NCBI GenBank assembly: GCA_964539655.1
Contig: CAZIJH010000004.1
Location: forward strand, 28,087 to 92,086
Reading direction: 5' to 3'
DNA length: 64,000 bases
DNA from: CAZIJH01 sp964539655
GTDB lineage: Archaea > Aenigmatarchaeota > Aenigmatarchaeia > CG10238-14 > SCSR01
Shown in pieces: positions 16,879 to 24,907 of this stretch. Numbering within the stretch: position 1 is the stretch's first letter; each line of letters starts with the position of its first letter. The notes beneath the pieces are model-generated. The model saw nothing but the letters and a program-made list of their open reading frames with translations, was not told the DNA's origin and searched no databases. The translations under genes and the position numbers were made by a program.

Positions 16879-16886
16879 GCGGGGGT
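16879..16886 (+). repeat. Downstream copy of the octamer (tRNA-Leu bases 1-8)
   Basis: GCGGGGGT here is part of the functional tRNA-Leu and matches the copy at 16149-16156. See that entry. Confidence 0.7.
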
Positions 16887-16964
16887 CAGATAGCCCGGTC
16901 AATTCTGCTGGCTTGAGGTGCCAGTCCTTTAGTAGGTACGCGAGTTCGAATCTCGCCCCCCGCA
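16879..16964 (+). tRNA. tRNA-Leu (GAG)
   Basis: An 86-nt type II tRNA. The acceptor GCGGGGG pairs with CCCCCGC, with discriminator A. The anticodon stem CTGGC/GCCAG encloses TTGAGGT, giving anticodon GAG (codons CUC/CUU). The variable arm of about 15 nt contains CCT/AGG, and the T-arm is GCGAG-TTCGAAT-CTCGC. There is no intron. The 5' end follows the endonuclease stop by 3 bases, so its present promoter must lie inside that gene or it is processed from a common transcript. Confidence 0.95.
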
Positions 16965-16982
16965 CTCTTATTTTCCGAAAAT

Positions 16983-17708
16983 CTAATGTTGCAAAACCTG
17001 CTCCCATGGGACATAGTTGAAATTCAGTTTCACAAACGAGCTTGATTTCTCGTCGAACATGTAGTGTATCAGCGAGCAGTTTTTGATGTATGTGTGATCG
17101 TTGTTAAACATTTCGACTGGAATATTTTCTATTTGTTTTACAAAAAGTTCGATTGGTTTGAGATGACTTACAAACAATAAATTTTTCCCTGCATATTTCG
17201 GAAATATTTCATTTGTGAAATTGAGAATTCTGATGCCAACTTCTTCTGGGCTTTCGCTTTTTTCCCCAGGAGGTTTGTGCTTGTATCTGCCGATCTCTTT
17301 CTTTTTTGCCAAATGTTCTGGATACCTTTTTTCTATTCCCTTGTCGGTGAGTCTCTGCCATTCCCCGAATTCCCTTTCGCGCAATCTTTTGTCGAAAGAT
17401 GTTTCTGGCATTGCGCATCCCAATTCGTACAATTGGCCAAGTATTATCTGCATCGTGTCGCGCGTCCTGCGATAAGGCGAACAAAAAATCGCATCAATTG
17501 GCGGGAATTTTTCTGCAATGTATCTGCCGGTAATTTGGGCCTGAGATTTTCCAATATCCGTCAAGCCAACCATTTCGTCTTCCTTGGCTATCTCAATTTC
17601 TTCCAGTCCAAGCTCTCTTGCCCTCATCCTTGCCTGGTTACCTTCCGAAAAGGCATGCCTTACTAGCAAAAGATTTTTCGGGCACGTGTTAGAATCTGAC
17701 ATATACAA
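16983..17708 (-). CDS. Histidine-phosphatase-family protein (phosphoglycerate-mutase-like)
   Basis: A 241-aa enzyme with the catalytic motif LLVRHAFSEGN (RHG variant with Ala, His at about residue 17), the phosphate-binding CSPYRRTRDTM, EREFGEW in the middle and VSHLKPIELF with the second catalytic histidine. By family it removes or transfers phosphate through a phosphohistidine. Alternative initiators are ATG 17708 or ATG 17702. Without its true substrate it should not be called a glycolytic mutase. Confidence 0.82.
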   Translation of the reverse strand: MYMSDSNTCPKNLLLVRHAFSEGNQARMRARELGLEEIEIAKEDEMVGLTDIGKSQAQITGRYIAEKFPPIDAIFCSPYRRTRDTMQIILGQLYELGCAMPETSFDKRLREREFGEWQRLTDKGIEKRYPEHLAKKKEIGRYKHKPPGEKSESPEEVGIRILNFTNEIFPKYAGKNLLFVSHLKPIELFVKQIENIPVEMFNNDHTYIKNCSLIHYMFDEKSSSFVKLNFNYVPWEQVLQH

Positions 17709-17765
17709 TTAAGGATAGGATGAAAAAATTTAACTGGTTTATGGTTGCTCGAAATTTGAGCCGGT

Positions 17766-18323
17766 CTAGATTGATACGAAATTTATTTCGCATCTTGACA
17801 TCTTCGAATAGAAATCAAGCTCGGGCTTCCTCTGCTTCCATGTCTGGAAAATGTTGTCAAGTCCTAGCCATATTGTGAACCATCCAGCTGGCTCGAGTAA
17901 AATGAAAAGGAGCCGCGAGACAAATCCCCATAATTCTGACAGGCTGTCTACGAAAGTTGCACCTAGGCTGACCATAATTCCTATGGCAACAAAAATTATT
18001 CCGTTTTTCCTGATGTCCGAAATTTCTTTGTTCACCGCTTCGAAATGTTTCTTGAAATGAGCATGCAGTCTTTTCTTGATTGTGTTCTCCTGTTCGGCAC
18101 TTCGCTTGCTTGCTGGTATCAGTAGTCTGAGTTCTATATTGTCTGGATCCTTGTCCTTAGCCGCCTTCTTCGCTTCGAGAAGAAAATCATCGGAAAGCGA
18201 TCTCACGGAATACGGCCTCGGGTCGAAGTCGGAAAATATGTCGTCGTAATTGTCGAGCCAAAGGCTGATTTCTGATATTTGTAAAAGTTTTTGTTTTCCT
18301 GAAGAGGTTTGCTTTTCAGCCAT
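17766..18323 (-). CDS. Hypothetical membrane protein, 185 aa
   Basis: The N-terminal half is soluble and charged, with a helical stretch (HAHFKKHFEAVNKEISDIRKN). Residues about 108-128 and 133-155 form two membrane helices, and the C-terminus is a short polar tail (SRCEINFVSI). No enzymatic motif. It is separated from the Lon-like protease by about 35 bp on the same strand and may be co-transcribed. Confidence 0.6.
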   Translation of the reverse strand: MAEKQTSSGKQKLLQISEISLWLDNYDDIFSDFDPRPYSVRSLSDDFLLEAKKAAKDKDPDNIELRLLIPASKRSAEQENTIKKRLHAHFKKHFEAVNKEISDIRKNGIIFVAIGIMVSLGATFVDSLSELWGFVSRLLFILLEPAGWFTIWLGLDNIFQTWKQRKPELDFYSKMSRCEINFVSI

Positions 18324-18357
18324 GAAAATTATTCGTGAAAATATGTCTTATAAGTTG

Positions 18358-19197
18358 TCATTTAAGAACTAACCCGATCACGTTCGAAATTTCTTTGACT
18401 TCCGAAACCTGTAATCCGGCTACATCTACATCCTGCCCCACCGGAACCAGAAAATTGGTCGCACCGTAGATGCGCGCAGCCTCGGCCTTTCCCTGAACAC
18501 TGCCTACTTTTCCTATGCTTCCGTCATTTTCTATCGTCCCCGTCATCAAAACTTTTGTGTTCATCGTCTTGTTCTGCAGCGCGCCGATAAGAGTTATCGT
18601 TATCGCGGCTCCCGCTGAGGGCCCGTCGATCGCTACAATCTCGTTGAGATCGTTTTTGAAAGTAACCTCGGTGTCCTTAGTCCCCAAATTGAATCCCGTG
18701 AAATCCTGCGCAACTGTCGCTGCCGTCCTTATTGATTGCTGCGCTCCCTCCAACATGTCAACGTTCCTTATGTTCGCTGAAATGGCTCCCGTGCCTTTTC
18801 TGATTTTTACTTCGAGCGGGATCACAACTCCCGTCCCGTCGGATTTCACGCCGACCGCATAATAACTTTTGATTATTGGAGTCAGCTCGGAGATTTCGCT
18901 TTCCGCAAGACCAAGCCTGTCGCTCAGGTCGACAATTATCGTCTCCTTGCTCTTTACCGTGTTTCTTAGTCCGGAATTTTCGGACTGTATCGTGTCTATC
19001 TGGCCTTCCTTGACCTTGATGTCCAGATTCTTTTCGGCGATCACGGAATCAAGCGAATCGATTTTTTGATTTTTCGAATCGATCGTCAGGTACGAATAGA
19101 TAGACAACGATATTACAGCTATCAGCAAAACATACACGAATTTTCCAGAACTTTTTTCCTGACCACCGTAATTTCTTGTAGCCGGCCTTGCTCCCAT
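18358..19197 (-). CDS. Membrane-anchored Lon-type serine protease (S16) without ATPase domain
   Basis: A 279-aa protein with a membrane helix at residues 20-38, a coiled-coil-like segment (40-105) and a Lon proteolytic domain (115-279). The catalytic dyad is visible: Ser194 in DGPSAGAA and Lys237 in GSVQGKAEA, 43 residues apart as in Lon. The AAA module of LonB is missing, as in archaeal stand-alone S16 proteases. The catalytic domain probably faces outside, or the protein relies on other partners; the sequence does not decide. Confidence 0.87.
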   Translation of the reverse strand: MGARPATRNYGGQEKSSGKFVYVLLIAVISLSIYSYLTIDSKNQKIDSLDSVIAEKNLDIKVKEGQIDTIQSENSGLRNTVKSKETIIVDLSDRLGLAESEISELTPIIKSYYAVGVKSDGTGVVIPLEVKIRKGTGAISANIRNVDMLEGAQQSIRTAATVAQDFTGFNLGTKDTEVTFKNDLNEIVAIDGPSAGAAITITLIGALQNKTMNTKVLMTGTIENDGSIGKVGSVQGKAEAARIYGATNFLVPVGQDVDVAGLQVSEVKEISNVIGLVLK

Positions 19198-19299
19198 TCA
19201 TTGATATTGTGTTTACAATAAAATAAAAATCAGCCTGTGCAAATTTGTCACGACGAATGTGGCATAGATTTTTAAGTCATGCGAGCGATAAGGTAGATT

Positions 19300-19554
19300 A
19301 TGGAAAAGAAGCTAATCGGGAAAATATCGGACTATCTCTCAAAAATCGGAGTCGCAATAGTGGAGCTTTCTGACACGCTTTCGGTCGGTGACAGCATCTC
19401 GATAGAAGGCACGGCTACGAACGTTCAGCAGACGGTTAATAGCATTCAGATCGAACACGAGTCGGTCGATAGCGCAGAGAAGGGGTCTTCGGTCGGACTC
19501 AAAGTCGACAATGTTGTGAAACGCGGCGACAACGTCTACAAAATTTCCGAGTAA
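19300..19554 (+). CDS. Small EF-Tu domain 2-like beta-barrel protein
   Basis: An 84-aa protein with KLIGKISDYLSKIGVAIVELSDTLSVGD, then GSSVGLKVDNVVKRGDNVYKI. This is the fold pattern of the second (beta-barrel) domain of translation GTPases, found as a stand-alone archaeal protein with no assigned role. No GTPase motif is present. It is followed by the tRNA-binding-domain gene 32 bp downstream. Confidence 0.72.
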   Translation: MEKKLIGKISDYLSKIGVAIVELSDTLSVGDSISIEGTATNVQQTVNSIQIEHESVDSAEKGSSVGLKVDNVVKRGDNVYKISE

Positions 19555-19586
19555 AATATTTAAAATCCGTAACAGCATATTTGGAT

Positions 19587-19916
19587 ATGGCTGAAATTCC
19601 TTACAGTGATTTCGAAAGGTTGGAATTGAGAGTTGGACAAATAATTTCTGCGGAAGATTTAGTGGATTCTGAAAAACTTGTCAGGCTTCAGGTGGATTTT
19701 GGTGACGAGAAGAGACAGGCTATTGCTGGAATTAAAAAGCATTTCACTCCGGAAAATCTTGTCGGGAAAAAATTTGTTTTTGTGACGAACCTGGAGAAAA
19801 GGAAAATAATGGGCGAGGAATCGCAGTGCATGGTGCTCGCCGCGACTGACGACGAAGGCAAGATGGCCTTGCTCGAGCCTTCCGAAGATGTTAAGATCGG
19901 AGCGAGGATAAGATAG
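19587..19916 (+). CDS. Stand-alone tRNA-binding (EMAP-II/MetG-beta) domain protein
   Basis: A 109-aa OB-fold protein with the family core DFERLELRVGQIISAEDLVDSEKLVRLQVDFG, followed by AIAGIKKHFTPENLVGKK and the ending NLEKRKIMGEESQCMVLAA. It matches the C-terminal domain that some methionyl-tRNA synthetases carry fused. The MetRS at 36.3 kb lacks this domain, so this protein could serve it in trans, by inference. The start at ATG 19587 gives MAEIPYSDFERL, with a TATA-like element in the upstream AT-rich gap. Confidence 0.87.
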   Translation: MAEIPYSDFERLELRVGQIISAEDLVDSEKLVRLQVDFGDEKRQAIAGIKKHFTPENLVGKKFVFVTNLEKRKIMGEESQCMVLAATDDEGKMALLEPSEDVKIGARIR

Positions 19917-19996
19917 GGAATAAAATTGTTTCGAAAATGATAAAACCTTCCTGAAAACCAAGCATAAATAATATTTCGCACATAGGTAACTGTGCT

Positions 19997-20470
19997 GTGA
20001 AAAACAAGATTAAAAATTTTCTCGGTAATTTGAAAAATCCTCACGTCCAGCTCGTGGCGATACCTCTGGGGCTCGAGACGTACAACAAACTTTTCGACAG
20101 GGTCTTTTTCGAGAAGCTCGACAGCGTCGCATTGACCGCGCATTTTTCGATTTCGTACGGCGCGGCAAAACTTATCCACGACTATCTGAAAAAATCGGAC
20201 CGCCTGAAAAAATACGGCCTGATAAGGAGATGCGTGGAAAATCCGTATTCGAGGCTTGCGATAACTTCCGCGATAGTCATAGGCGGAGGGCTGTCGAAAG
20301 AACTGATGTACGACGAAATATTCACGACGAACGATGTCGCGGCGGACTTGCTCGGGTTCGGATTTTTCCTCAAGAACGAGATTAAGGACGCGTACAACCA
20401 CAGGAACACCGAACATTTTATGCTGAAAGCCGACCGTCTGAAACTGCCGAGTTACCCCAAATCAGTCTGA
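19997..20470 (+). CDS. Hypothetical protein, 157 aa
   Basis: Starts with GTG. There is a basic N-terminus followed by moderately hydrophobic stretches (VQLVAIPLGLETYNKLFDRVF; SRLAITSAIVIGGGLSKELMYDE; VAADLLGFGFFLKNEI) suggesting two or three membrane-associated helices with conserved acidic/polar residues between them. I cannot name a family. It is well separated from the preceding gene, and tRNA-Thr follows 76 bp downstream. Confidence 0.55.
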   Translation: MKNKIKNFLGNLKNPHVQLVAIPLGLETYNKLFDRVFFEKLDSVALTAHFSISYGAAKLIHDYLKKSDRLKKYGLIRRCVENPYSRLAITSAIVIGGGLSKELMYDEIFTTNDVAADLLGFGFFLKNEIKDAYNHRNTEHFMLKADRLKLPSYPKSV

Positions 20471-20546
20471 GATCTGAATTCGGAATTCTAGCATGTCACC
20501 CAATAGATTTAACTGATTAACAGAGAAATTTTAAAAGAACCGTATC

Positions 20547-20620
<74 letters not shown>

Positions 20621-20676
20621 TTTCCGTCACTCCAGTGACAGGGAAAATTCTTCTTGGTTACCGGCAATGAATCCGA

Positions 20677-23600
20677 GTGGAGACAGCTAAAATATGCCTG
20701 GCTCTTCTTTTTATTTTCGTGATTTTGCCGAAACCTGGCCTGGGTGCGAATCCTGTTCCTTCGCCGATGGATAGTCTGTTCGGAAAAAATCTTTACAAGG
20801 CGATCATCCATGTCAACGCGGCCGACAAGGGCGAGATCAGCGCGTACTATCACAAGAATTTCGCCGGGTACGGCGACAACGGTTTCGACGCAGTCTTTTT
20901 CACTCTAGACGACAACCTGATGAATATAACAAGCGAGGAGCCGTACAACGGCGGATTCGAATCATTCACTTCATGGTCGTCAAAGGAGTCCACCGTTCCC
21001 GGCGAATATGTCGGAGAGAAAAGTTCGGCAAAATATCTGAGAGGCGGCAATTCTTTGCACGCGTCCGCGAAAGTTTCCGGCGAGAATTTCGGATACGCAG
21101 GCGCGTACCAGGACATGCTCTGGCAGGTTTCGGCCGTCGCGGCGGACTTGAATTTCAACTTCTCGATCTACCCTGTCGCGATGGATAACAAGACCGAATT
21201 TCCTGATTCGCTGTTTGCCGTAGAGTTCGGTTTCAATTACTACAATTCGAGGAACTACACGCCGAAGATGGTGCTGCTTTTCCAGGAAAATTCTTCCGAG
21301 ACATTTTCGGACGGGTCGCCATTCTCAAACGACTTCGACACGGTCTACCACGTGATGAATCCGCAGGACCAATTGAAATTCAACTTGTGGAACACCTTCA
21401 GCCTGAACCTCACTGATTTGATTGTAAATTATTACGGAAGCGAAAAGGCTCTCAACCTGAAGATCAACAACATCGGGATATACGCGTACAGCCGCAACGG
21501 CGCCGATTCCGAATTTTATGCCGACGTCGTGAAGCTTTCCGGCAACAACGCAGTCCAAGAGACTTTTTCAACGCTGACGGGCTCGATAAAAAATTACGAC
21601 AGCCAGGAGCTGAGGATGGTTCCGGGAGAGAGACTGGAAATGCAGAACGTCATGCTGTATCTCAACAAACAAGATTATTTCCAGAAGGCGGGATACGGAG
21701 TCGACAACACAAGGAAAACAATCAAAATGGCGCATGACGACGGAGGCTATCTTTTTGTTTCAAAGCCTGACAGCAGCGCAGAATACAGGACAAACATGTT
21801 CGAAAACCTTTGGCCGGTCGACGGGATGGCCGTGTACTTTTCAAGAAACATGGGACGCGAAGGCTTCGCAACCGACATCTGGGATTATTATCTTACGAAC
21901 GGAATTTTTGCGCAGGGGATTGCCGAAGCCCATCCGATGTACGTCAGCGACGCGGAATCGTACGCGAAATGGCTGCCCGCGCAGTACGTGTATGCAGATG
22001 ACAATTCTCCGGAGAGCATAGTCGAGGCTCTGGCGCAGGGAAGGAGCTTCGTGGAGCGCAACAGGGCGAAGGTTCCAATGATGATTTTTTTCTCCGCAGA
22101 AAACAGCCAAGTTCCTGCGGGAAAATTCCCCGTCTACGTCGACTCGAGCAGGGACGAAGCCGTCCTCGATATAGAGCTGACAAATATTCCGCCCGAGGCG
22201 AAAATTCTTAGGCTGATAAGAAACGGTACTTTTTTGTCAGACGAGCCCATATCCGGAACTTCTTTCAGCAAAACATACACGCCGTCGCTGCCGGACAAAT
22301 CTAATTATTTCAGGATCGAGATTTTGAATTCGTCGAGCGTCATGGCGTTCAGCAATCCGATAGTGTACATAAAGAAAAACATTGATCCGGATATCTGGAT
22401 GGCTCTCGCCCCCTCTCTCCAGCAGGGATCCGCGAGTTCGTCGATAGAATCCATAAGTTATTCCGGAAAAAATCTCAGCTTCGTTGTGAAATCCAAGCGG
22501 GACGTTTCAGTCACCACGAAAATATTTTCCGAAAAGCCTCCGTCAGAGGTGATGAATGCGGAGAGCTGGGACTACGATCCTGCCGCGAAAATAGTTAGAG
22601 TCGAGACTGCTGGAAAAAATTCCGACAAAACAATTGTTTCTTTTGACAGTAAGCACAATCGTGCGCCGACATGGAAGGACAATTCGACTTCTCCGCTGAA
22701 TCCTACGTTCTATTTTGCAAATGCGGAATACAACTTCCGTATATCGTGGGAAGACGATGACGGAATCGGCGAAGTCGTTTTTGAACTGAACGGGGCTAAT
22801 TTTACCGTTGAAGGGAACGGAGATTATTCCTTTGCCGCGAAAGATTTGGCTGCTGGGAATTATGAGTACAGATGGTATGCAAGAGACGCAATGGGGATGT
22901 GGAATTACACTCCGATCCAGAATTACGAGATTAAAAAATCTCCGATAAATTTGGTCACGCTGTTCCTGAACGGCTTGGCAAATTCCGATGCGACAACGTA
23001 CGAATCGGAAATAAACGCGACGGCAATTTCACAGTCTGGCAAACCTTTCCTGTGGCGCGACGGGAAAAATGTGGGAAATCCCGAAATTGAAAATCTTCCT
23101 GCCGGAAAATATTTGTACAAGGCAAATGCAAGTGGAAATGAAAATTACAGTTCTAACCACGATGGGGTTTCTTTCTACTTTACGATTGACAAAGATTTCA
23201 CGGACACCGATCCGCCGAAACTGAACTCTCATTCGATCGAAGCCTTTATGGAAGGCGGAAAAGTTTTTGTGAATGTCACTGCTTTTTGGTCGGACAATTT
23301 GGAGATAAGCGAAAATTTGATCGAGGAAAATTTTACGGGAATTGTCCGAAATACTACGATGGAAAACCAATTTGTCCAACCAGTAGACCAAGGCGAATTT
23401 CTGTTCAGACTGCTGGCGAACGACACGTCCAACAATTTTAATGCGACCGATTTCACCGCAGCGGTAGTCGACATCCAGGCCGGAAAAGTTTTCGTCAATT
23501 TCAGCGGGTTCGGAGGGGACATAACTTACGAATTCGTTACGAAAAATCAGACGGAGCCTGAAAATAAAAATACGACTTCCTATTTCCAAATTTTGTCCGA

Positions 23601-24423
23601 CGGAAAAATCCTAAATGCGACGGTGATTATCGAAAGTTATTCGCAGGAGGATATTCCCCAGAACAGCGAAACGCTGCGGTTGAACAAATTTATAGGAGTG
23701 CTGATTTTGAACGAGGTTTCGGACGGATGGTCCATAGTGAAAATCTATTACGATGATTCGGAAGTTTCGTTGTCCGGAATTGACGAGAGATCATTGAGGA
23801 TATGGGAATTGTATCCTGAAAAAAAATCCTGGTACAAGTTCGATTCTCCCGACGGCAATGTTGACACGAATAACAATATCGTCTGGGCGAACGTCTCGAA
23901 TTCTGGAATTTACGGCGTGTTTGGTTCGGTGCATCAGGAAGAACCTGTCCAAGGTTCTCAGCCGAGTTCGTCTGGCGGAAGCGGTGGAGGAGTCGGCGGG
24001 GGCGGAAGTGGAGGAAATGTCGCGGGAAAAATTGAAAAGGAATCGCCACCAGATGAAGAAACAACTGACGAAAATATAAAGAATGACAAAAAAGACGAAA
24101 ATGAAAATATTCGGGAATCAAAATCAGAAGAAGCCACTGACCACGACAACAAACCTTCTGAAAAATCGGAAAAGAATGTCCAATCAATAGCTCCGACGGG
24201 ATTTTTTTTCTTTGTTCAGCCAAACTTGGGGATAATTTTCAGTGGAGCAGCACTGGCAACGGCTGCATTCATAGTTTACGGTAAAAATTTCCTGCCGAAA
24301 TCAAATGGTGAAATTTTAGATCTTGCAAAGGAAAGATGGCGAAAAATTTGCAAAAAGTTGAAGTCGTTTGTCAGCAAAGGAAGGGCTCAGAAAACAATAG
24401 ATTTATATATCACTAAGGAGTAG
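20677..24423 (+). CDS. Large secreted surface protein with PGF-pre-PGF-like C-terminus
   Basis: A 1248-aa protein starting with GTG. An N-terminal signal peptide (residues 1-23, CLALLFIFVILPKPGLGA) leads into a long extracellular part with many N-x-S/T sites. Around 680-920 it reads as beta-sandwich, Ig/cadherin-like repeats. Residues about 1030-1100 resemble the PGF-pre-PGF domain (KIYYDD, then YPEKKSWYKF, then NSGIYGVFG). A Gly/Ser linker, an acidic low-complexity tract, a membrane helix (about 1176-1200) and a basic cytoplasmic tail of about 48 residues follow. This suggests a cell-surface anchor or adhesion protein. Confidence 0.8.
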   Translation: METAKICLALLFIFVILPKPGLGANPVPSPMDSLFGKNLYKAIIHVNAADKGEISAYYHKNFAGYGDNGFDAVFFTLDDNLMNITSEEPYNGGFESFTSWSSKESTVPGEYVGEKSSAKYLRGGNSLHASAKVSGENFGYAGAYQDMLWQVSAVAADLNFNFSIYPVAMDNKTEFPDSLFAVEFGFNYYNSRNYTPKMVLLFQENSSETFSDGSPFSNDFDTVYHVMNPQDQLKFNLWNTFSLNLTDLIVNYYGSEKALNLKINNIGIYAYSRNGADSEFYADVVKLSGNNAVQETFSTLTGSIKNYDSQELRMVPGERLEMQNVMLYLNKQDYFQKAGYGVDNTRKTIKMAHDDGGYLFVSKPDSSAEYRTNMFENLWPVDGMAVYFSRNMGREGFATDIWDYYLTNGIFAQGIAEAHPMYVSDAESYAKWLPAQYVYADDNSPESIVEALAQGRSFVERNRAKVPMMIFFSAENSQVPAGKFPVYVDSSRDEAVLDIELTNIPPEAKILRLIRNGTFLSDEPISGTSFSKTYTPSLPDKSNYFRIEILNSSSVMAFSNPIVYIKKNIDPDIWMALAPSLQQGSASSSIESISYSGKNLSFVVKSKRDVSVTTKIFSEKPPSEVMNAESWDYDPAAKIVRVETAGKNSDKTIVSFDSKHNRAPTWKDNSTSPLNPTFYFANAEYNFRISWEDDDGIGEVVFELNGANFTVEGNGDYSFAAKDLAAGNYEYRWYARDAMGMWNYTPIQNYEIKKSPINLVTLFLNGLANSDATTYESEINATAISQSGKPFLWRDGKNVGNPEIENLPAGKYLYKANASGNENYSSNHDGVSFYFTIDKDFTDTDPPKLNSHSIEAFMEGGKVFVNVTAFWSDNLEISENLIEENFTGIVRNTTMENQFVQPVDQGEFLFRLLANDTSNNFNATDFTAAVVDIQAGKVFVNFSGFGGDITYEFVTKNQTEPENKNTTSYFQILSDGKILNATVIIESYSQEDIPQNSETLRLNKFIGVLILNEVSDGWSIVKIYYDDSEVSLSGIDERSLRIWELYPEKKSWYKFDSPDGNVDTNNNIVWANVSNSGIYGVFGSVHQEEPVQGSQPSSSGGSGGGVGGGGSGGNVAGKIEKESPPDEETTDENIKNDKKDENENIRESKSEEATDHDNKPSEKSEKNVQSIAPTGFFFFVQPNLGIIFSGAALATAAFIVYGKNFLPKSNGEILDLAKERWRKICKKLKSFVSKGRAQKTIDLYITKE

Positions 24424-24432
24424 TATAAATAC

Positions 24433-24900
24433 ATGCTAAAGCCTGGATTAAAATGTAATCTGGCGTTTACGGAATCAATTCTTTCGGAAGACGAAGCTGT
24501 CGAATTATTGAAAGACAAAAGAAAGTCAGACGAGAATTTTCTTGACATAAGATTTTTCCAAAGGATATCAGACCCTGGCACGATAATCTACAGGGATCCT
24601 GCAAGGCTTGTGTTATACAGCAATGAAATGGGTAACATGGATGAACCGCTTTATCCTGTATTTATACGAAGCAACTATCCGGCTGTCTATCCTGACATTC
24701 CTTTCACGCCGCGAATGATCAACGCTGAAATAAACAATAGGTCTGTGCAAAGTAGGATTGAAGATCCTTCTGTCTGGATCGAAGAATACGAGAAAGAAGC
24801 AAAATTCTTTAAAATACAACTCTACTCAAGATATGAGAACACTGCAGTCGGAAGAGGTTTGCTCAAAATCCAAAAACAGATCCATCCTATTCTCGCCTAA
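24433..24900 (+). CDS. Hypothetical protein, 155 aa
   Basis: A soluble, charged protein with no membrane segment. It contains aromatic and proline-rich middle sections (RSNYPAVYPDIPFTPRM) and a helical charged segment (WIEEYEKEAKFFKIQL). I find no known motif. It starts 9 bp after the surface protein stop and so is likely co-transcribed with it. Its stop lies 7 bp from that of the convergent PEP synthase. Confidence 0.5.
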   Translation: MLKPGLKCNLAFTESILSEDEAVELLKDKRKSDENFLDIRFFQRISDPGTIIYRDPARLVLYSNEMGNMDEPLYPVFIRSNYPAVYPDIPFTPRMINAEINNRSVQSRIEDPSVWIEEYEKEAKFFKIQLYSRYENTAVGRGLLKIQKQIHPILA

Positions 24901-24907
24901 ATTATTT

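Noticed and set aside
19688..20416. 242-aa minus-strand frame opposite the tRNA-binding and hypothetical genes
   Set aside because: No motif; opposite well-supported plus-strand genes.
20529..20536. TTTTAAAA as tRNA-Thr TATA box
   Set aside because: It is only 11 bases from the tRNA start, too near for an archaeal promoter; GATTTAACT further upstream is another option, but neither is convincing.
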